From Paracoccaceae bacterium (GTDB lineage Bacteria > Pseudomonadota > Alphaproteobacteria > Rhodobacterales > Rhodobacteraceae): a DNA stretch of 48,118 bases. The notes below the pieces were generated by a model that saw nothing but the letters and a program-made list of their open reading frames with translations, searched no databases and had not been told where the DNA came from. Positions 46,986-48,118 of this stretch are shown here, piece after piece. How positions within the stretch are numbered: position 1 is the first letter of the stretch; each line of letters starts with the position of its first letter. The stretch lies in the NCBI GenBank assembly GCA_020629115.1, contig JAHDDY010000002.1, positions 47,420 through 95,537 on the forward strand, in the 5' to 3' direction. Made by a program: the position numbers and the translations under genes.

Positions 46986-48118
46986 ATGATACGAGAACCG
47001 TCCCGCCGCTCGAACGTCGCTCCCTTCCTCGCCATGGATGTCATGGAGGCCGCCCGCCGCGCCGAAGAGGGCGGCGCGCGGGTCGCGCATCTGGAGGTCG
47101 GCCAGCCCGGCACCCCGGCCCCCCGCGCGGCGCGGGAGGCGGCGATGCGGGCGCTGGCGGACGGGGACTCGCTCGGCTACACCGTCGCCCTCGGCATGCC
47201 GGCCCTGCGCGCGCGCCTGTCGCGGATGTACGCCGAGGTGCACGGCCTCGACGTCCCGGCGGAGCGCATCGTGATCACGACCGGCTCCTCGGCGGGCTTC
47301 CTGCTCGCCTTCCTGACGCTGTTCGACGCGGGCGCGCGGCTGGCGCTGGCCGATCCGGGCTACCCCAGCTACCGCAACATCCTGTCCTCCGTCGATATCG
47401 AGCCGGTGCGGCTGGAGGCGGGTCTGGCGACGGGCTACCAGCCCGACCCGGCCCTCCTCGCCGAGGCCCGCGCCGGGGGGCGCATCGACGGTCTCCTCTT
47501 CGCCAGCCCTGCCAACCCGACCGGCACGGCCCTGTCGCGCGAGGCGCTCGCCGCGCTGATCGCGGATTGCCGGGCGCACGGGACGGCGATGATCTCGGAC
47601 GAGATCTACGACCGGCTCTGGTATTCCGAGAAGCCCGTTTCCGCGCTGGCGCTGACGGACGAGGCGTTCGTCATCAACAGTTTCTCGAAATACTACTGCA
47701 TGACCGGCTGGCGCATCGGCTGGATGGTCGTGCCGCCCGGGATGGTGCGGACCGTCGAGCGGCTGGCGCAGAATCATTTCATCTGCCCGCCGCATATCTC
47801 CCAGGTCGCCGCGCTCGCCGCCCTCGACGCGGAGGAGGAGCTGGCCGGTCATCTGGAGGTCTACCGCCGCAACCGCGCGCTGCTGCTCGACACGCTCCCG
47901 CGTTTGGGCTTTCGCGGCTTCGCCCCGGCGGACGGGGCGTTCTACCTCTATGCCGATGTCGGCGCGCTGACGAACGACAGCGCCGATTTCGCCCGTCGGA
48001 TGCTCGACGAGGCACAGGTCGCCGCCGTGCCCGGCACCGATTTCGATCCCGTGCGCGGGCGCGGCACCATGCGGTTCTCCTTCGCCGGATCGGCGGAGAC
48101 GGTCGAGCGGGCGGCGGA
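46986..48118 (+). CDS. Pyridoxal-phosphate aminotransferase, class I/II (partial)
   Basis: A fold-type I aminotransferase, 377 codons before the window ends. Seen: LEVGQPGTPAPRAAREAAM with LGYTVALGMPALR, TTGSSAGFLLAFLTLFD, the ADPGYPSYRNIL segment, ASPANPTGTALS, SDEIYDRLWYSE with the PLP-contacting Asp and Tyr, and the Schiff-base Lys235 in NSFSKYYCMTGWRIGW. The C-terminal ...MRFSFAGSAE motif contains the substrate carboxylate Arg. It is probably 10-20 residues short of its end. It belongs to the aspartate/aromatic aminotransferase-like group; substrate is open. The ATG at 46986 fits the conserved start. Confidence 0.93.
   Translation, partial: MIREPSRRSNVAPFLAMDVMEAARRAEEGGARVAHLEVGQPGTPAPRAAREAAMRALADGDSLGYTVALGMPALRARLSRMYAEVHGLDVPAERIVITTGSSAGFLLAFLTLFDAGARLALADPGYPSYRNILSSVDIEPVRLEAGLATGYQPDPALLAEARAGGRIDGLLFASPANPTGTALSREALAALIADCRAHGTAMISDEIYDRLWYSEKPVSALALTDEAFVINSFSKYYCMTGWRIGWMVVPPGMVRTVERLAQNHFICPPHISQVAALAALDAEEELAGHLEVYRRNRALLLDTLPRLGFRGFAPADGAFYLYADVGALTNDSADFARRMLDEAQVAAVPGTDFDPVRGRGTMRFSFAGSAETVERAA

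Noticed and set aside
45833-47113. 426-codon minus-strand frame as one intact gene
   Set aside because: Homology-like segments alternate with Arg/Gly-rich stretches and continue in other frames, and the right part is antisense to the aminotransferase gene.

Overview
The window is a GC-rich, densely coded bacterial chromosome segment. Gene order points to an alphaproteobacterium close to Rhodobacterales: secA / parvulin isomerase / argJ / mutT, hisS-hisZ, heparinase-like / purH, purL / bolA / monothiol glutaredoxin, and coaD / cyclophilin / queA. kdsB and a YadA-type adhesin indicate a Gram-negative envelope. I see no tRNA, rRNA, CRISPR array, complete insertion sequence or phage block. Placement below order level is not possible from reading alone.

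Layout. 1-4080: a minus-strand unit secA-phzF-SDR with 4-base overlaps; the SDR runs off the left edge. 4.5-7.2 kb: periplasmic parvulin, argJ and mutT. 7.2-13.7 kb, all minus: Uma2-type nuclease, asd, a short-stalked trimeric autotransporter, malate synthase G and a DUF4345 membrane protein. 13.8-17.7 kb: PilZ protein, DUF2160 protein, a 3-hydroxyisobutyrate dehydrogenase-like enzyme, and a taurine/nitrate-type ABC ATPase-permease pair without a binding protein. 18.0-22.5 kb, minus: rimO, a membrane glycosyltransferase and carA. 22.6-34.5 kb, plus: yqeY, hisS, hisZ, CBS-GGDEF cyclase, heparinase-like protein, purH, paiB-like, purL, DUF29, bolA and glutaredoxin. 34.7-36.5 kb: a YejA-like binding protein. 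36.6-40.7 kb: a possible small RNA, CBS protein, coaD, cyclophilin lipoprotein, queA and a secreted peptidoglycan-binding repeat protein. 40.9-48.1 kb: second dehydrogenase, penicillin acylase family protein, flavin reductase, kdsB, a decayed gene cluster and a truncated aminotransferase.

Functional themes. Housekeeping dominates: histidine, arginine, purine and pyrimidine precursors, CoA, queuosine, KDO and protein export. A second theme is c-di-GMP and the cell surface: a GGDEF protein with an I-site, a PilZ protein, a glycosyltransferase with a GspE_N/MshEN-like N-terminus, and a YadA-type adhesin. They are not in one operon, so a link between them is inference.

Most unusual features: (1) a modular palindromic element (4-base flank, 9-bp stem, 5-base loop, 9-bp stem, 4-base flank) found as inverted pairs between genes with compensatory stem changes, and inserted in frame in hisZ; an arm of it also lies, in the same coding phase, in the SDR gene at the left edge. 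(2) A secreted protein with eight tandem repeats of about 22 residues in two oppositely charged blocks ahead of a peptidoglycan-binding domain. (3) Remnants in several frames of what looks like a SWIM / DUF5682 / vWA gene set. (4) SecA without its C-terminal metal-binding motif. (5) An intrinsic terminator with no gene before it, suggesting a small RNA.
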